Assembly: GCA_934630485.1 (NCBI GenBank)
Contig: CAKTWD010000085.1
Coordinates: 1-6,990, forward strand
Direction of reading: 5' to 3'
Source of the DNA: an uncultured Eggerthellaceae bacterium
GTDB taxonomy: Bacteria > Actinomycetota > Coriobacteriia > Coriobacteriales > Eggerthellaceae
DNA length: 6,990 nt
Shown: in pieces, positions 6,126-6,990 of the stretch
Layout: each line of letters starts with the position of its first letter
Numbering within the stretch: position 1 is the stretch's first letter
Translations under genes and position numbers: made by a program
The notes under the pieces: model-generated
The model's input: the letters and a program-made list of their open reading frames with translations, nothing else
Told to the model about the DNA's origin: nothing
Databases searched by the model: none

Positions 6126-6990
6126 CTAGCGGCGGCTTGCCATGAAGAACAGCGCAAGCGTGCCAGGGCCCGAGTGAGCGCCGATCACGGGGTCGACGTA
6201 GTTGATATGGATGTCTGTCACGCCGAATTTCTCGGCGATTTTGTCGCGTAGGAACTCCGCGTCTTCCAGGCAATCTCCGTGCGTGATGAAAACAGTCTGC
6301 TCACTGATCGGCGCATCAGCGGTTTCTTCCATATGCTTGATCATTCCCAGAATGGACTTCTTGCGGCCCATCACCTTTTCTAGCGGAATCAGGTGGCCGT
6401 CGTTATCGACGTGCATGACCGGCTTGATGTTGAGCATGGTTCCCGCCCAGGCCGAGGTGCGCGTCACGCGCCCGCCACGGAACAGGAACATCAGATCGTC
6501 GACGGTGAACCAATGCGCAAGCTTCAACTTGTTGTCTTCAACCCATTGGCGTGTCTCTTCGATGCTTGCCCCGGCCTGCGCCATTTGCGCGGCTTTGTAT
6601 ACCAGAAGGCCTTCGCCGCCCGACGCTGCAAGAGTATCGACGTGCATGACGCGTCGTTCGGGGAATTCGGCGGCAAGGCCGTCAAGAAGAAGCGCAATGG
6701 CCTGGTAGGTGCCCGAAAGACCCGAGGAGAACCCAAGGTAGAGAATATCGCGGCCTGCTTCCAGAAGCGACCTTAAAAGGATTTCGGAATCGGACATGTT
6801 CGGAAGCGAGGTGGTGATGACCTTGCCTTCGCGCATCATCGTGTAGAACTGCTTCAGGTCGGATTTCTCGCCTTTCACGAAGCTTTGGCGTTGTTGACCG
6901 TCGATCATGAAGGTGAGTGGCAGAATGTGCAAGCCGAATCGGCCGATTGTCTCGTCAAGGAGGTTGCGGCTGGAGTCGGTGACGATCTCG
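6126..6990 (-). CDS. DegV-family fatty-acid-binding protein (partial, start outside window)
   Basis: The minus-strand frame is open to the window edge, giving 287 residues. Its first complete codons read EIVTDSS, the normal beginning of a DegV protein, so only a few codons are missing. DegV/FakB proteins are soluble, bind one fatty acid and, where studied, present it to the kinase FakA for phosphorylation and use in phospholipid synthesis. Visible motifs (numbered from the first complete codon) are 'TDSS' at 4-7, 'LHILPLTF' at 20-27, 'TSLP' at 60-63 (binds the lipid head in known structures), 'LGFSSGLSGTYQ' at 85-96, 'FRGGRVTRTSAW' at 170-181, 'LNIKPV' at 186-191 and 'VIGAHSGPGTLALFF' near the C-terminus. 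No fakA gene is in view. An internal TTG at 6930-6932 is not the start, since conserved residues lie before it. Confidence 0.93.
   Translation of the reverse strand, partial: EIVTDSSRNLLDETIGRFGLHILPLTFMIDGQQRQSFVKGEKSDLKQFYTMMREGKVITTSLPNMSDSEILLRSLLEAGRDILYLGFSSGLSGTYQAIALLLDGLAAEFPERRVMHVDTLAASGGEGLLVYKAAQMAQAGASIEETRQWVEDNKLKLAHWFTVDDLMFLFRGGRVTRTSAWAGTMLNIKPVMHVDNDGHLIPLEKVMGRKKSILGMIKHMEETADAPISEQTVFITHGDCLEDAEFLRDKIAEKFGVTDIHINYVDPVIGAHSGPGTLALFFMASRR

Overview
The window is an ordinary chromosomal segment of moderate-to-high GC. Its protein sequences and G-rich Shine-Dalgarno sites, with GTG starts at some genes, fit an anaerobic actinobacterium, most likely Coriobacteriia (Eggerthella/Slackia-like). 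The taxonomic call is inference from protein flavour only; there is no rRNA or other marker. I see no mobile element, tRNA, CRISPR array or phage gene.

Layout, left to right. (1) 1-856, plus strand: the end of xseA, then xseB (the two subunits of exodeoxyribonuclease VII), then a HIT-family nucleotide hydrolase/transferase. All are tightly spaced and co-oriented, so probably one transcript. (2) 955-3401: acetate kinase ackA on the plus strand and phosphate acetyltransferase pta on the minus strand, facing each other tail to tail across a 212-bp gap that holds one terminator-like hairpin for each gene. The two enzymes form the acetyl-CoA to acetate ATP-yielding route. (3) 3402-3595: a 194-bp divergent control region between pta and a family-2 glycosyltransferase. 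(4) 3596-4627: the glycosyltransferase, followed by a strong intrinsic terminator. (5) 4728-6074: dinB, a Y-family DNA polymerase IV with intact catalytic residues and a beta-clamp-binding motif. (6) 6126-6990, minus strand: a DegV-family fatty-acid-binding protein cut by the right window edge and convergent with dinB.

Together these are housekeeping functions: DNA processing and translesion synthesis (xseAB, dinB), acetate fermentation (ackA, pta), envelope sugar transfer (glycosyltransferase) and probable exogenous fatty-acid handling (DegV). I found no convincing undescribed system. The points most worth a second look are the split, convergent ackA/pta arrangement, hairpins and short repeats in the leaders of ackA and pta, a CxxC at the very end of Pta, and the uncertain dinB start.
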